Below, in pieces: positions 5,353 through 5,784 of a DNA stretch of 5,784 bases (its first letter is position 1; each line of letters starts with the position of its first letter). The stretch is from Mycobacterium sp. (GTDB lineage Bacteria; Actinomycetota; Actinomycetes; Mycobacteriales; Mycobacteriaceae), in NCBI GenBank assembly GCA_020438915.1, contig JAGQTR010000261.1:1-5784 (forward strand), given 5' to 3'. The position numbers and the translations under genes were made by a program. Under the pieces are notes generated by a model. The model saw only the letters and a list, made by a program, of their open reading frames with translations, did not search any database and was not told where the DNA came from.

Positions 5353-5784
5353 TCAGCTTCCCTGCAGTGTTTGCAGCAGGAATTCATAGATGAGTGCGGC
5401 GCGGAAGGCGGTCTGGGCGTTGTCGGCCGCGCCCGCGTGACCACCCTCGATGTTCTCGTAGTACCGAACCGGCTGGCCTGCAGCTTCCAGCGCCGCGGTC
5501 ATCTTGCGCGCATGCCCCGGATGCACCCGGTCGTCACGGGTGGACGTGGTGATCAGTACCGGCGGATAGCGTCGAAGCGACGAGATGTTTTGGTATGGAG
5601 AGTATTTCGAGATGAACTCCCAGTCTTCGGGATCATCGGGATCTCCGTATTCGGCCACCCACGAGGCCCCTGCCAGCAGCCGGTGGAACCGGCGCATGTC
5701 CAGCAGCGGCACGCTGCACACCAGCGCGCCGAACAGCTCGGGATACTGGGTCAGCATGATGCCCATCAGTAAGCCGCCGTTGCT
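5353..5784 (-). CDS. Prolyl-oligopeptidase family (S9) serine peptidase, C-terminal part
   Basis: This is the last 143 residues of an alpha/beta-hydrolase peptidase that cleaves short peptides, typically after proline. The frame stays open to the window edge, where the first six residues read S-N-G-G-L-L. The S (5782-5784) is the expected nucleophile of the G-G-S-N-G-G motif. The other triad members are visible: the first D of RDDRV (codon 5533-5535) and H in EGGHAG (codon 5437-5439). The spacing of about 80 and 30 residues matches family S9. An internal ATG at 5764-5766 is not the true start; the propeller domain and the start lie to the right of the window. The end is intact, with TGA at 5353-5355. 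It probably corresponds to Rv0457c of M. tuberculosis, judged by its position near the EchA2-like gene. Confidence 0.92.
   Translation of the reverse strand, partial: SNGGLLMGIMLTQYPELFGALVCSVPLLDMRRFHRLLAGASWVAEYGDPDDPEDWEFISKYSPYQNISSLRRYPPVLITTSTRDDRVHPGHARKMTAALEAAGQPVRYYENIEGGHAGAADNAQTAFRAALIYEFLLQTLQGS

Overview
The window is high-GC DNA from an actinobacterium, most likely a mycobacterium (Mycobacterium or Mycolicibacterium type). The reasons are the frequent GTG starts, a lipoprotein of the mycobacterial LpqN/LpqT type, an EchA2-like crotonase, and an ABC exporter resembling the Rv2688c-Rv2687c-Rv2686c set. These assignments rest on sequence features and memory of the families; no search was run. 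Every gene I accept is on the minus strand, so the biological reading order is from right to left.

Reading from the right edge: (1) 5784-5353 is the last 143 codons of an S9 prolyl-oligopeptidase-type serine peptidase, cut by the window edge exactly at its catalytic serine. (2) 5274-4627 encodes a secreted lipoprotein with a clear lipobox. (3) 4616-3717 encodes a crotonase-fold protein, probably EchA2, in which both canonical catalytic glutamates appear to be replaced. (4) 3657-2782, 2785-2075 and 2078-1515 encode an ABC ATPase and two six-TM-type ABC-2 permeases. They are joined by two 4-base GTGA stop/start overlaps, so they form one translationally coupled exporter operon. (5) The second permease is broken: its reading frame runs into the end of an insertion sequence at 1530/1531 and stops five codons later.

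The left quarter (59-1530) is a complete 1472-bp ISL3-family insertion sequence with 22-bp imperfect terminal inverted repeats and one transposase gene. Positions 1-53 repeat its transposase-proximal end with a single mismatch, in the same orientation, and are separated from the complete copy by only 5 bp. The window therefore catches the junction of a head-to-tail IS pair: one copy is complete and the other extends off the left edge. The junction forms a perfect 12-bp palindrome around a 5-bp spacer.

Taken together, this is a mycobacterial chromosomal segment in which an IS array has disrupted one half of a drug-exporter-like membrane domain. I do not see a new defence or mobile system. The most notable points are the tandem IS junction, the permease truncation, the crotonase active-site changes and the gene order around the peptidase, lipoprotein and crotonase. 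No gap between genes exceeds 300 bases. No tRNA, rRNA or CRISPR array was seen.
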